Assembly: GCA_034508935.3 (NCBI GenBank)
Contig: CM067443.1
Location: forward strand, 100,827,786 to 100,891,785
Reading direction: 5' to 3'
DNA from: Berghia stephanieae
Taxonomy: Eukaryota > Mollusca > Gastropoda > Nudibranchia > Aeolidiidae
DNA length: 64,000 nt
A program made the position numbers and the translations under genes. Position 1 is the first letter of the stretch, and each line of letters opens with the position of its first letter. The notes beneath the pieces are model-generated. The model made no database searches and was not told the origin of the DNA. It was given only the letters and a program-made list of their open reading frames with translations. Below are positions 1 through 12,000 of the stretch, piece by piece.

Positions 1-419
1 CAATACGACCACTGCTGCAACCACTACCACCACATCATCATCACTACCTTTACTACTACAACCACCACCACCACATCATCACTACCCCAACTGCTACAAC
101 CAAAAACACCACATTATTATCACTGCCACTACTACTACTCTGCAACCACCACATCATCATCACTAACAACCATCACCACCACTTAATCATCAGTACCACC
201 ACTGCTACTACTACCACATCATCTGAACTAACACTGCTACAACCACCACATCATTATCACTACAACTACAGTCACAACCACCAGCACATCATCACCATCA
301 CTACTACTGCAACCACACTACCATATCATCATCACTACAACTACTACTATTACTACCACCACAACTACATCATCATTACCACTACTACTAAAACTACCAC
401 CACCACAACGTCATCATTA
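1..419. repeat. imperfect CAC/CAT/ACT trinucleotide-rich tract
   Basis: The tract is built of CAC, CAT, ACT and ACA triplets with no fixed longer period. It grades into the 52-bp minisatellite that follows. It resembles the tract at 50240-50765, so the two may be related simple-sequence loci. No gene is seen in it. Confidence 0.85.
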
Positions 420-1435
420 CCGCTACTACAACAACCTATACATCATCACCACCAGTAAAGCGTCATCATTACCATTACTACAGCAACCTACACATCATCA
501 CCACCACCACAACGTCATCATTACCGCTACTACAACAACTTATACATCATCACCACCTCTACAACGTCATCATTACCGCTACTACAGCAACCTATACATC
601 ATCACCACCACTACAACGTCATCATTACCGCTACTACAGCAACCTATACATCATCACCACCACTACAACGTCATCATTACCGCTACTACAGCAACCTACA
701 CATCATCATCACCACCACAACGTCATAATTACCGCTACTACAGCAACCTATACATCATCACCACCACAACAACGTCATCATTACCGCTACTACAGCAATC
801 TATACATCATCACCACCACTACAACGTCATCATTACCGCTACTACAGCAACCTACACATCATCACCACCACCACAACGTCATAATTACCGCTACTACAGC
901 AACCTATACATCATCACCACCACTCAAACGTCATCATTACCGCGACTACAGCAACCGACACATCATCACCACCACCACAACGTCATCATTACCGCTACTA
1001 CAGCAACCTACACATCATCACTACCACTACAACGTCATCATTACCGCTACTACAGCAACCTACACATCATCACCACCACTACAACGTCATCATTACCGCT
1101 ACTACAACAACCTACACATCATCACCACCACTACAACGTCATAATTACCGCTACTACAACAACCTACACATCATCACCACCACCACTACAACGTCATCAT
1201 TACCGCTACTACAGCAACCTATACATCATCACCACCACTACAACGTCATCATTACCGCTACTACAGCAACCTACACATCATCACCACCACTACTACTTCT
1301 ACAACCACCACCACATCATCCATCACCTCTAGCACTACTAATACAACCACCACAACCACATGATCATCACTACCAACTATTACAAGCACCATCACCACTA
1401 CCACTACTACTACAACCACCAACACAGCATCATCC
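420..1435. repeat. 52-bp minisatellite in a CAC/CAT-rich tract
   Basis: The key block cgtcatcattaccgctac recurs every 52 bases from about 420 to 1290, giving about 16 copies. Point variants include cataattacc and acaacaacc. The final ~145 bases return to irregular CAC/CAT triplets. The unit looks like a higher-order repeat that grew out of the surrounding trinucleotide sequence. Confidence 0.9.
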
Positions 1436-2336
1436 TCACTACCACCAGTACTTTACTTCATTTGAAATAAGGAAACTTTGGGATTGTATTTGGCATTGTG
1501 TTTATATTATATCATAATATTAATATAATTCAAATCAGTTATCTATTTAGAACTATAAAATTAGCTACTCCAAACTGATTTTTCTTAACAAAGTCACATC
1601 CAATTTTATTATTGTTCTACGTAGAACTTTTGATTCTAAGAATTTTGATCCAAAAATCAGTTCTATATCTCGCCTACTTCAAAAATTCTGTATTTACGCT
1701 ATATTCCAAAACAGTCTGATGGGCCATCTTCGGACGAAAAAATTTCCAAAAGTTGGCGACCCACTGTCTCAAAATTCGCTTAATCAACACTCAACCACAC
1801 AGACAACAAGCTCAATTTTTTTCAAGGCTCTATTTGGATGAGAAAATCATCATTTATTACATCCAAAATCGTCTCAGGGCAAAAATTCACAAAATGGCAA
1901 GGGGAGGTAAAAATAACAAAACTTTGGAAATTTCAAACATCTGTAACAAAGTTAATTTTTGTGATAGAGATATAAATTAAACATCACTAAAAAGGTGGTT
2001 AACTGTTCTTTCATCATGAAAACAAATATTCAGGGTAAACGCCACATTCTGGGTGCATTATGACAAAACAAGAATGGCATGTTCACGAAAAAACAAAAAT
2101 GTCGAAAATTTGGAATAGGATGGGAATCTGTAATTTCCCACTAAAAAGGTCACACCCAAAATTTTGATTAAACTCTAAACATAAATAATCCAATAACAAT
2201 AAACCCACAGGCCTCAAGAGTGTTAAATAATCAAAATTGTCAATCCTAAACAAGGTACCAAAGACACAGGAGCAGACATTGCATAGGGATATGAAACTGG
2301 TCGTGGACAACTTTTACATATAAATAGTCATGCTCC
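1436..2336. other. AT-rich stretch, nothing recognised
   Basis: There are short open frames on both strands (for example 75 codons at 1753-1980), but they have no family resemblance, no convincing splice signals and low-complexity composition. No repeat family seen elsewhere in the window is recognised here. Confidence 0.5.
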
Positions 2337-3335
2337 CTATTGCAAAACTGACTTTAGACGATGCACCAGCTCATCAAACGTGCCACTTAATTTTAATTGC
2401 TTCTTACCTAACACAACTTTGTGAAATCGCACTTCATTTTTTAAGCATTCAGTAATGTATCGTCTGGTCTTGGATTGAGACTGGAGTGACAAAATTCATT
2501 TTTCCAAAGATGATTTTGTGTGACATGGTCCGCCATGTAATTGGACTTTTTCTTTGCAGGTGCTTTTCTGCTCGAGAGATTTTAGTTCTTTGGAAATCAA
2601 TTTATCTTGATTTTGAACAAAAATCATTTTCTTGTCATTGCGCATTTTTTTTCTCAAGGTCATTGTTGGCACGCCTTAATGGTGCTGCTCTCTTCCTGGC
2701 CAACTTCAAGATTCTATGTGCCTGACTTCCACTACTGTTTGTGAGATAGGCAAATGTCTTCTTTCGCTTTATGCAGTGTACAGCAGATTCTATGTGCCTG
2801 ACTTCCACTACTGTTTGTGAGATAGGCAAATGTCTTATTTCGCTTTATGCAGTGGACAGCAGATTCTATGTGCCTGACTTCCACTACTGTTTGTGAGATA
2901 GGCAAATGTCTTATTTCGCTTTATGTAGTGGACAGCAGATCTATTATGCAAGGACGCATTTCTCCTTTTGGACACATCAAAATCAAAATCGCCAAAAGAA
3001 CTCTCCCCAATCAAATTGGCTAGAGGACAATGACGAAGTTGGTCTTGAACATCAGTATTCAACCCCCCATCCAAAAAGTCCCCAAGCTGTCTTTCAGTCA
3101 GGATTAATGCTTCCTTGCACAGAGATTTTAACATAGCAACCATACAATTCTTATCACCAATGTCAATAAATTCATGGATGGAAGCAAACATGGGAGAAAC
3201 AATGGTCTTTGAATTTCAAATACAGATGTACATGAATTGTCCAACAGGGGTCTTCTGACCATCTCTGAAAGGCACCTCTCAACATCGTATGTGGTCCCCC
3301 AGGTCTGGTTTCAGCTTTAGGATCCAGTCCTCTAC
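2337..3335 (-). pseudogene. decayed terminal exon, uncharacterised multicopy gene family
   Basis: On the minus strand an acceptor at 3337-3336 opens a frame reading VEDWILKLKPDLGDHIRC, then FASIHEFIDIGDKNC, SLCKEALILTERQLGDFL, CPLANLIGESSFGDFDFD, KRRNASLHNRSAVHYIKR and NKTFAYL. A lysine-rich helical part and a C-terminal block (ECLKNEVRFHKVVLG, then LSGTFDELVHRLKSVLQ) follow, with a stop at 2339. The order of blocks (P-x-x-N, FGDFDF, KRRNASLHN, NKTxxxL, then a charged helix and a short RFHKVVLG block) matches, from memory, a multicopy family of unknown function in cnidarian and mollusc genomes. The copy is broken. There are in-frame TGA codons at about 3279, 3222 and 2512, a frame change near 2650, and a 76-bp unit present three times that shifts the frame. 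It splices in phase from the exon at 3734-3882. It could alternatively be a transposon-associated gene. Confidence 0.6.
2711..2938. repeat. 76-bp direct repeat, three copies, inside a coding exon
   Basis: The block attctatgtgcctgac starts at 2711, 2787 and 2863, an exact period of 76. One unit encodes the AVHYIKRNKTFAYLTNS segment on the minus strand. Because 76 is not divisible by 3, every extra copy shifts the reading frame. Copies differ at only a few bases, so the expansion is recent. Confidence 0.95.
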
Positions 3336-3733
3336 CTTTAGAATTAGAAGTATGAAAAAAAATAAGAAAAAAATGAAATAAGTGTATAAACATTATGTCT
3401 ATTTAACCTGTGGAAAAAAACAAACTTTGTGAACATTTTGCTCTGGTATTTTTATTTATTGTTTGCATGATTTGAAATGTACTATAGCAGATTTAGATAA
3501 AACTCAACAACTACAACTTACTTCTGATGCAATGAATTTCACGCCTACCTCAGGACACCCAACTTACTGTACTCAACTCACTTCAAACAAACCAAAATAC
3601 TGAGGATACATGACAACTGTCCCCATTCTTCAAGGAAATACAACTAATTACTTGATGTCATGAAGCTCACACCTGCTCTAAACACTAAACTTACTCTATT
3701 CAAAGCAAACAAAGTACTGATGAAACAACTTAC

Positions 3734-3882
3734 TTCTCTCCATGGTCGTTGTCCCTCCTCTTTCAGAAAGTACAACTGAAGAAGGAGACGTCTGGTGATA
3801 GCACTGATGGCTGGAAGATTAGGGCGCCTCCCCTTTCCAACAGCCAGGAATTAATTTCTAAGGCCATTGTAGACATCATCAA
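3734..3882 (-). pseudogene. upstream exon of the same decayed gene
   Basis: It is bounded on the minus strand by a good acceptor (tttttatttcag, ending at 3883) and a consensus donor (GTAAGT at 3733-3728). One frame reads DDVYNGLRN, a stop, then FLAVGKGRRPNLPAISAI and TRRLLLQLYFLKEEGQRPWRE. It joins the 3335 exon in phase to give PWREVEDWILK. The stop near 3855 fits the decay seen downstream. Function unknown. Confidence 0.5.
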
Positions 3883-4155
3883 CTGAAATAAAAATGAATG
3901 GAATGACAATTTAGGATTGAAAATAATGCATACAATCTTAATAATCTATAATGGTGACAGGGTATAGACTATGCACAGACAGGCCCCTCCTTAGCCTCAA
4001 CTTTTTTTTACCTTTGATTTGCACCATTACTTGCCATTAAAACTTTAATTTAAAATGGATTAAAAAGGTTAACAGCTATTTTGTGCCTTCTGCGACTGCG
4101 ATAACTTCATTCATTCTCATGCCGCCATCTTGAATATAAGACTTGTCACTAAAGA

Positions 4156-4175
4156 CCCCCCCCCCCCCCCCCCCC
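4156..4175. repeat. poly-C tract (20 C) next to the LINE 3' end
   Basis: An uninterrupted run of C lies just beyond the 3' end of the minus-strand LINE. On the element strand it is a poly-G run downstream of the ORF. Confidence 0.9.
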
Positions 4176-4194
4176 ATGACCATTCTCTCTCATC

Positions 4195-5085
4195 TCATGA
4201 TGTAGTTCCATATCTGAAGCAGACGTCGGAGGTCATCTTCCGCCAAGCTGATCTATCTCTTGCCAATTCTATTAAAGCAGCGCCACCTTTCTCAGCTTCA
4301 TCTGTCCAAATTCTTATCCCTTTCAAATACGTTATTCTTTGTCTTCCTCTTATTCTTTTTCCGTTCATCTTTCCAGTCAAGGCGAGTATTTCCAAACCAG
4401 GGTGGCGGATAATGTGTCCTAAAAATTCCATTTGGCGTTTGATGATTTTTGTTATCAGTGATCTTTTTCTGTTTGCCATTTCTAAAATTTCTTCATTTCT
4501 TTTCCTTTCCATCCATGACACCCTCATCATTCTTCTGTAAAACCACATTTCCACTGCCTCCAGTCTTTTAACCATGGTCTTGTTTATGGTCCAGCTCTCA
4601 CAACCATATAGCAGCACAGACAGTACATAGCAATCCAGGACTTTGATTTTTGTTTTCATGCTAATATTCCTGTTTTTCATAATTGTATGCAGCTGGTTGA
4701 ATGCATTCTTCGCCATACCTATTCTTTTCTTTATTTCACAATCTGATTTTCCATTGGATGTTACATTGAAGCCTAAATATTTGAAACATTCAACTTGTTG
4801 TATTGTTTGTCCTCTGCTTGTTATTACACAGGCTGGTGGGTTATTATTTTTAGATACCGTCATACATTCTGTTTTAGATATATTCAGTTCCAGTCCCATA
4901 TTTTCACTACTCCTGACTACAACATCCAGTAATTCTTGTAGTTCATGTTCAGATTCTGCCAGTAGAACCGTATCATCTGCATACCTCAGATTTGTTACAT
5001 TCTTTCCTCCAATACACACCCCCTTCTTATGTTCGATATCTCTTAATATCATTTCACTATAGAGGTTGAATAAATGACCATTCTA
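4195..5085 (-). mobile_element. 5'-truncated RTE-like LINE, reverse transcriptase C-terminal half
   Basis: About 290 codons are open. The frame begins inside the RT domain (NGHLFNLYSEMILRDIE) and has the catalytic motif LRYADDTVLLAES, then ELNISKTECM, YLGFNVTSNG, the thumb/C-terminal block LLYGCESWTINKTMVKRLEA and RRMMRVSWMERKRNEEIL, and the terminal RDRSAWRKM. The endonuclease and first RT motifs are missing, as expected for a 5'-truncated insertion. The CESW and RRM.V.W pattern is typical of RTE/BovB-type elements; a related clade is possible. It sits between the pseudogene exons at 3734-3882 and 5370-5560, that is, in an intron. The open frame suggests a fairly recent insertion. Confidence 0.85.
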
Positions 5086-5369
5086 ATTCATCTAAACAAA
5101 ATAAATAAGGTTAAAAATAAGAAATAGTGTTTCGCAACATACAGAAAGGTATTGAAGTAAACAAAAAACATAAAAATTACACAAAAAAAAACAAAACAGA
5201 AAAATTAGACACGACTGCAAAAGCAGTGGTTGTGATCGACGGGCATAAACAGGCCAACACTTCGTCACAATGCCATCCCAACGTGAGATTAAAACACTTT
5301 TAGGGACATTTTCTGGACAAAATTTATTATTTCAAAGACATGAAACCTCATATTATTCAATTTACTTAC

Positions 5370-5560
5370 CGACTCGGCACTTCAAATCCATGAAAATGTT
5401 GTTTATGGTCCCCAATCACTGACGAAAGACTTGAGTGCACCGCCGATTGCTGAGAATGAGAAAGCTGCTGAAAGCTGGTCGAACTGGCGCGTTGTATGGT
5501 TTTTGTAATCGAGTATCCGGGTAGCGCCGTATTTATTTGTTGTTTGAAACTTTTATCCAT
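5370..5560 (-). pseudogene. possible first coding exon of the decayed minus-strand gene
   Basis: An ATG at 5560 opens MDKSFKQQINTALPGYS, then QLSHSQQSAVHSSLSSV and HFHGFEVPSR, and runs into a consensus donor (CG|GTAAGT at 5369). The sequence is serine/glutamine-rich with no recognised domain. Splicing straight to the 3882 exon would create a stop (CG|T TGA), so either an exon is missing, the copy is dead, or this exon belongs to something else. It was chosen because a long open frame ends exactly at a perfect donor. Confidence 0.35.
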
Positions 5561-5692
5561 GGAAAGAAAAAAGGATGCTCTTTATTCTGATATAACTTTC
5601 AATATTTTTTTTCAGATTTTTAATGCTATTTTCACGCTTTTTTGTTTTTAAAATAAAATTTTAAGGCAGAAATATTGGATCGATACCAATGA

Positions 5693-5868
5693 AAGTTATA
5701 TCAATGTGAAAGTTATATCAATGTGAAAGTTATATCAATGTGAAAGTTATATCAATGTGAAAGTTATATCAATGTGAAAGTTATATCAATGTGAAAGTTA
5801 TATCAATGTGAAAGTTATATCAATGTGAAAGTTATATCAATGTGAAAGTTATATCAATGTGAAAGTCG
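5693..5868. repeat. 17-bp minisatellite, about 10 copies
   Basis: The unit gaaagttatatcaatgt is repeated head to tail with almost no variation. The same word occurs once in the adjacent unique sequence, which probably seeded the array. Confidence 0.97.
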
Positions 5869-6589
5869 TCCAATTTTCTTTTCGGCTTTATAACTTTTCC
5901 ATTCTTGCATTTCACGGCGTTCCCCGGGTGAGATGAGAAAAAAGTTAAGTGGGTCAAGTCGGCATTTCCACTGCAAGTGGCCTTCAAACAAATTGTCACA
6001 ATTTCCTCTCTTAGCAAAAGAAATTTTGAAATGAATTTTACACTTGGAAAGGGCAAGAATTTTGCTTTAAAATGATTACATTGAAATTGCGATAACTTTC
6101 GTACCAACACCGCAGTGATAGGAGACAAAAGCGTTATTTTCATAAAATCACCACGCAGCCGGCCTTTAACCACCAGGTTGGAGTAGCTAATAAAATATGT
6201 AAACACAATGCCAAATACCATCTCAATTCCCTTTTCTTTTGTGTGGAAATTCCTCTTTCCACATGTCTGATATTCCTGGGAGCCAAATTTAAAGTTGGCA
6301 TCTCTGATATTAAGTACAAAAATGTCTTTTTACTGTAGATCAGCACTCTGAAAGTGGCCAGACGTATGTTTGGGTCAAAGTTCAGTAAATTTTTGCCTCC
6401 TGATTTGACAACTCTGCTATTAATATTTCTAAATTGTTTTATAATTTTATAAGCATAACGGTTTTAGGGGGGGGGGGAGTTATGCAAATCATCATTATTG
6501 AATTATGTCATAATATATAATAGATTGGGGGCTACAGTGACAAAGGGGATAAGAAAAGCCCAACCTCAAACACTTTTGTGTGTTGTTTT
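5869..6589. other. nothing recognised
   Basis: There is a poly-G run at about 6468-6477 and scattered short open frames, including 129 codons at 5832-6221 on the minus strand that begin inside the 17-bp array. None resembles a known protein. Confidence 0.5.
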
Positions 6590-6720
6590 TTCTTATAAGT
6601 GGGACTACAGGGGTGATTCCTGTTGACATCTGACAGTTGATGTTTTATCTATATTCCTTTATTAAATGCCTAGGCGATGGAATCTAATATTGCTACACTA
6701 TCTGATTTTAAGACATGAAA
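6590..6720 (-). repeat. interspersed repeat 'family C', copy 1
   Basis: The reverse complement matches 24850-24985: shared words include cgcctaggcat, ggaat.tagataa, and caggaatcacccctgt/ccatgtt. A third, shorter copy is at 60375-60450. The family is unclassified. Confidence 0.6.
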
Positions 6721-6797
6721 CTTAATCTCTTGGTTTAGATATGAAATAAGATTTTAAAGATCTGTTTTGCCAATGCTTGTTTGTTGCATTTTTTTAG

Positions 6798-6964
6798 GTA
6801 TCAGGAATTGGAAAGGTCACAGAAAAACTTCTTGCTGGATTAGAGGTTTTAAAGTGCAGTGATATTTTCCACAAGAGATCATTACTTTATCATCTTTTCT
6901 CTCCAACTTCATTCCACCATTTCCTAAGTATATCTCTTGGAATTGGATCAACTACAGTCGAAAG
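6798..6964 (+). CDS. POLK: DNA polymerase kappa, exon encoding the thumb helix-hairpin-helix
   Basis: The exon spans 55 codons plus two bases, between acceptor tttttttag (ends 6797) and donor GTAAGC (6965). It reads VSGIGKVTEKLLAGLEVL, then CSDIFHKRSLLYHLFSPTSF and HHFLSISLGIGSTTVER. This matches the segment of vertebrate polymerase kappa that begins VSGIGKVTEKML and ends ISLGLGST. GIGKVTEK is the helix-hairpin-helix of the Y-family thumb, which grips the template-primer backbone during translesion synthesis in the nucleus. It ends in phase 2 and joins the 14676 exon to complete an Arg codon. The upstream palm and finger exons are not in this window. The next intron (7.7 kb) is mostly satellite DNA. 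Confidence 0.92.
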
Positions 6965-7028
6965 GTAAGCAGCTTTCATGAGCTAGTTTTGTTTTTCTTA
7001 TCTCTTCCTAAACCTGTATTTTCATTTT

Positions 7029-7471
7029 CATTTTTTTGATTCTATTCTATAATTCCAAGGGGTTCCAATACAGTTGGTACAGTTGGTAGAGCACTCGCTT
7101 CACATACAAAGGGACTGTCATCAATCATTTTCATTTTTTTGATTCTATTCTATAATTCCAAGGGGTTCCAATACAGTTGGTACACTCACTTCACATACAA
7201 AGGGACTGTCATCAATCATTTTCATTTTTTTGATTCTATTCTATAATTCCAAGGGGTTCCAATACAGTTGGTACAGTTGGTAGAGCACTCACTTCACATA
7301 CAAAGGGACTGTCATCAATCATTTTCATTTTTTTGATTCTATTCTATAATTCCAAGGGGTTCCAATACAGTTGGTACAGTTGGTAGAGCACTCACTTCAC
7401 ATACAAAGGGACTGTCATCAATCATTTTCATTTTTTTGATTCTATTCTATAATTCCAAGGGGTTCCAATAC
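7029..7471. repeat. SINE-head-derived ~103-bp satellite, left segment (about 4 copies)
   Basis: The same unit as in 9018-13745, cut off from it by the LINE at 7472-9017. The unit includes cagttggtagagcactc (tRNA A-box-like) and gattctattctataattcc. One copy at about 7170 has lost the second cagttggta block. Confidence 0.95.
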
Positions 7472-9017
7472 TGGGTGATGCTCAATGCGCGAAACAATAA
7501 TACAGTGACATTATTATATAAATGAAACATTATACAAACTACATCAACATAATATTATCATTATACAACAATGTAATAACTAAACATAAAGTCATTAATA
7601 CAAGATATGTTATAATACATCCACATGCTATGTCAAATACGGAAATAATATAAAATAATGATATAATAACATAAACTAAATTAACATTCATATTGGGGTC
7701 AAATTACAAAGATGCATTAATCAAGATGTGTTTTAACAAAGAGATGGTGTTTTAACTTTGATTTAAATATTGATAAGGTCTGCGCTTCTCTTATTCTTTT
7801 AGGAAGAGAGTTCCAGATGGAAGGTCCGACGTGACTGAACGATCTGCCGCCGTAAAATTTATATTTATATTTATTTGTAACAATTAATTTTGTAGAATCT
7901 AGTGCAGAACGTAGACTCCTCGTTGGCTTATACGTTTCTAAAAATTCAGTAATATACAATGGTGCCTGATCATTAAGGCACTTATAGCACAATACTGCTA
8001 GTTTGAATTCAATTCTCACTTTAACTGGTAACCAATGCAGCTCATACAAAAGTGGCAATGAGTAGGATGTTATCTTCTTTCTTAAAATCAATTTAGCAGC
8101 CGCATTCTGGATACTTTGAAGGCGTGATATTTTATCGTTGCTTACATTCGAGATTAACGAATTACAGTAATCTATTTTAGATAGTATGAAAGATGTTATT
8201 AGTTTGCATGTTACTTCTCTTGTTAGGAAAGGTCTAACTGAAGCAATTTTTTTTAATCCTATTGTCAAACTTCTACATAGAGAATCAAACTGTGCCTGCA
8301 TAGTCATATGTTGATCTAGCATTACCCGAGGTTTGTCACACACGTTGAGAGGTCAATTGTGCACCCATTTATATTTAGAGTAAACTTCAGAAAATCATCT
8401 TTCAAAACACTTTTTCTACCACACACCATCACCTCTGACTTTTCATTATTCAGCTTTAACTTGTTAATTTCCATCCAGCATTTAACATCTCTAATACAGT
8501 CTTCAACACGGGTAATCAATGATGGGATATTACTAGGGATATCGCTTACATAGATCTGAGTGTCATCAGCATAGAAATGATACATTAATTTATTTTTAAC
8601 AAAAATATCCGAAAGAGGTTGAGTATAAAGAGTAAAAATAACAGGACCAAGGACAGACCCCTGCGGAACGCCGTAATTTAGAGGAAATGTTTCTGATACT
8701 GCGCCATCGATCAGAACCGACTGAGATCTTGATGTTAGGTATGATTTAAACCAACTAAGCGCAGTGTCTCTTATTCCAAAAGTAATTTCTAATCGTTTAA
8801 TAAGTATCTCGTGATCAATGGTGTCAAATGCAGCCGAAAGGTCCAACATAGTCAATAAACAGACATGATTTTTGTCAATACTATTAAGAATATCAGTGCA
8901 TACTTTTAAAAGGGCAGTTTCAGTGCTATGATGTGATTTATAGGCAGATTGGAAATTTTCACTTAAATTAGTTAGATGGATATGATACAAAAGTCTTTTT
9001 AACACAATGCGTAACAC
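7472..9017 (-). mobile_element. 5'-truncated L2/CR1-like LINE inserted in the satellite
   Basis: The minus strand encodes the RT of a CR1/L2-group LINE: ENFQSAYKSHHSTETALL, LDLSAAFDTIDHEILIKRL, YGVPQGSVLGPVIFTLYTQP, HFYADDTQIYV and KLKLNNEKSEVM. The C-terminal part begins near MLDQHMTMQAQFD and includes KIDYCNSLI, IQNAAAKLIL, YELHWLPVKVRIEFKLA and GPSIWNSLPKRIREA. The two parts are in different frames, with one single-base frameshift near 8335. About 245 bases of 3' UTR follow the stop at 7717. The 5' end is truncated inside the RT at ~9017. The word caatac flanks both ends and is a likely target-site duplication. The element must be younger than the array it splits. Confidence 0.9.
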
Positions 9018-12000
9018 AATACAGTTGGTACAGTTGGTAGAGCACTCGCTTCACATACAAAGGGACTGTCATCAATCATTTCATTTTTTTGATTCTATTC
9101 TATAATTCCAAGGGGTTCCAATACAGTTGGTAAAGTTGGTAGAGCACTCACTTCACATACAAAGGGACTGTCATCAATCATTTTCATTTTTTTGATTCTA
9201 TTCTATAATTCCAAGGGGTTCCAATACAGTTGGTAGAGCACTCGCTTCACATACAAAGGGACTGTCATCAATCATTTTCATTTTTTTGATTCTATTCTAT
9301 AATTCCAAGGGGTTCCAATACAGTTGGTAGTGTAAGAACTCACTCACATTTACAAAGGGCTGTTTCATGTTCTTATGATTTATTATTTAAGGGCATAGTT
9401 GGTAAGTTGTCACTTCAATTACTACAAAGGGATTGTATCACATAATCTTTTTGATCTATTCACAATAAGCGTACCAATACAGTTGGTAAGTTGGTAGAGC
9501 ACTCGCTTCACATACAAAGGGACTGTCATCAATCATTTTCATTTTTTTGATTCTATTCTATAATTCCAAGGGGTTCCAATACAGTTGGTACAGTTGGTAG
9601 AGCACTCACTTCACATACAAAGGGACTGTCATCAATCATTTTCATTTTTTTGATTCTATTCTATAATTCCAAGGGGTTCCAATACAGTTGGTTTAGAGCA
9701 CTCCTTCACATACAAAGGGACTGTCATCAATCATTTTCATTTTTTTGATTCTATTCTATAATTCCAAGGGGTTCCAATACAGTTGGTAAGTTGGTAGAGC
9801 ACTCACTTCACATACAAAGGGACTGTCATCAATCATTTTCATTTTTTGATTCTATTCTATAATTCCAAGGGGTTCCAATACAGTTGGTACAGTTGGTAGA
9901 GCACTCACTTCACATACAAAGGGATTGTCATCAATCATTTTCATTTTTTTGATTCTATTCTATAATTCCAAGGGGTTCCAATACAGTTGGTAAGTTGGTA
10001 GAGCACTCAGCTTCACATACAAAGGGACTGTCATCAATCATTTTCATTTTTTTGATTCTATTCTATAATTCCAAGGGGTTCCAATACAGTTGGTAAGTTG
10101 GTAGAGCACTCACTTCACATACAAAGGGACTGTCATCAATCATTTTCATTTTTTTGATTCTATTCTATAATTCCAAGGGGTTCCAATACAGTTGGTACAG
10201 TTGGTAGAGCACTCACTTCACATACAAAGGGACTGTCATCAATCATTTTCATTTTTTTGATTCTATTCTATAATTCCAAGGGGTTCCAATACAGTTGGTA
10301 CAGTTGGTAGAGCACTCACTTCACATACAAAGGGACTGTCATCAATCATTTTCATTTTTTTGATTCTATTCTATAATTCCAAGGGGTTCCAATACAGTTG
10401 GTACAGTTGGTAGAGCACTCCTTCACATACAAAGGGACTGTCATCAATCATTTTCATTTTTTTGATTCTATTCTATAATTCCAAGGGGTTCCAATACAGT
10501 TGGTACAGTTGGTAGAGCACTCGCTTCACATACAAAGGGACTGTCATCAATCATTTTCATTTTTTTGATTCTATTCTATAATTCCAAGGGGTTCCAATAC
10601 AGTTGGTAAAGTTGGTAGAGCACTCACTTCACATACAAAGGGACTGTCATCAATCATTTTCATTTTTTTGATTCTATTCTATAATTCCAAGGGGTTCCAA
10701 TACAGTTGGTACAGTTGGTAGAGCACTCACTTCACATACAAAGGGACTGTCATCAATCATTTTCATTTTTTTGATTCTATTCTATAATTCCAAGGGGTTC
10801 CAATACAGTTGGTACAGTTGGTAGAGCACTCACTTCACATACAAAGGGACTGTCATCAATCATTTTCATTTTTTTGATTCTATTCTATAATTCCAAGGGG
10901 TTCCAATACAGTTGGTACAGTTGGTAGAGCACTCACTTCACATACAAAGGGACTGTCATCAATCATTTTCATTTTTTTGATTCTATTCTATAATTCCAAG
11001 GGGTTCCAATACAGTTGGTACAGTTGGTAGAGCACTCCTTCACATACAAAGGGACTGTCATCAATCATTTTCATTTTTTTGATTCTATTCTATAATTCCA
11101 AGGGGTTCCAATACAGTTGGTAAAGTTGGTAGAGCACTCACTTCACATACAAAGGGACTGTCATCAATCATTTTCATTTTTTTGATTCTATTCTATAATT
11201 CCAAGGGGTTCCAATACAGTTGGTACAGTTGGTAGAGCACTCGCTTCACATACAAAGGGACTGTCATCAATCATTTTCATTTTTTTGATTCTATTCTATA
11301 ATTCCAAGGGGTTCCAATACAGTTGGTACAGTTGGTAGAGCACTCCTTCACATACAAAGGGATTGTCATCAATCATTTTCATTTTTTTGATTCTATTCTA
11401 TAATTCCAAGGGGTTCCAATACAGTTGGTACAGTTGGTAGAGCACTCACTTCACATACAAAGGGACTGTCATCAATCATTTTCATTTTTTTGATTCTATT
11501 CTATAATTCCAAGGGGTTCCAATACAGTTGGTACAGTTGGTAGAGCACTCACTTCACATACAAAGGGACTGTCATCAATCATTTTCATTTTTTTGATTCT
11601 ATTCTATAATTCCAAGGGGTTCCAATACAGTTGGTACAGTTGGTAGAGCACTCGCTTCACATACAAAGGGACTGTCATCAATCATTTTCATTTTTTTGAT
11701 TCTATTCTATAATTCCAAGGGGTTCCAATACAGTTGGTACAGTTGGTAGAGCACTCGCTTCACATACAAAGGGACTGTCATCAATCATTTTCATTTTTTT
11801 GATTCTATTCTATAATTCCAAGGGGTTCCAATACAGTTGGTACAGTTGGTAGAGCACTCACTTCACATACAAAGGGATTGTCATCAATCATTTTCATTTT
11901 TTTGATTCTATTCTATAATTCCAAGGGGTTCCAATACAGTTGGTACAGTTGGTAGAGCACTCACTTCACATACAAAGGGACTGTCATCAATCATTTTCAT

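Noticed and set aside
5832-6221. 129-codon minus-strand open frame
   Set aside because: It ends inside the 17-bp minisatellite, has no recognised domain and no supporting signals.
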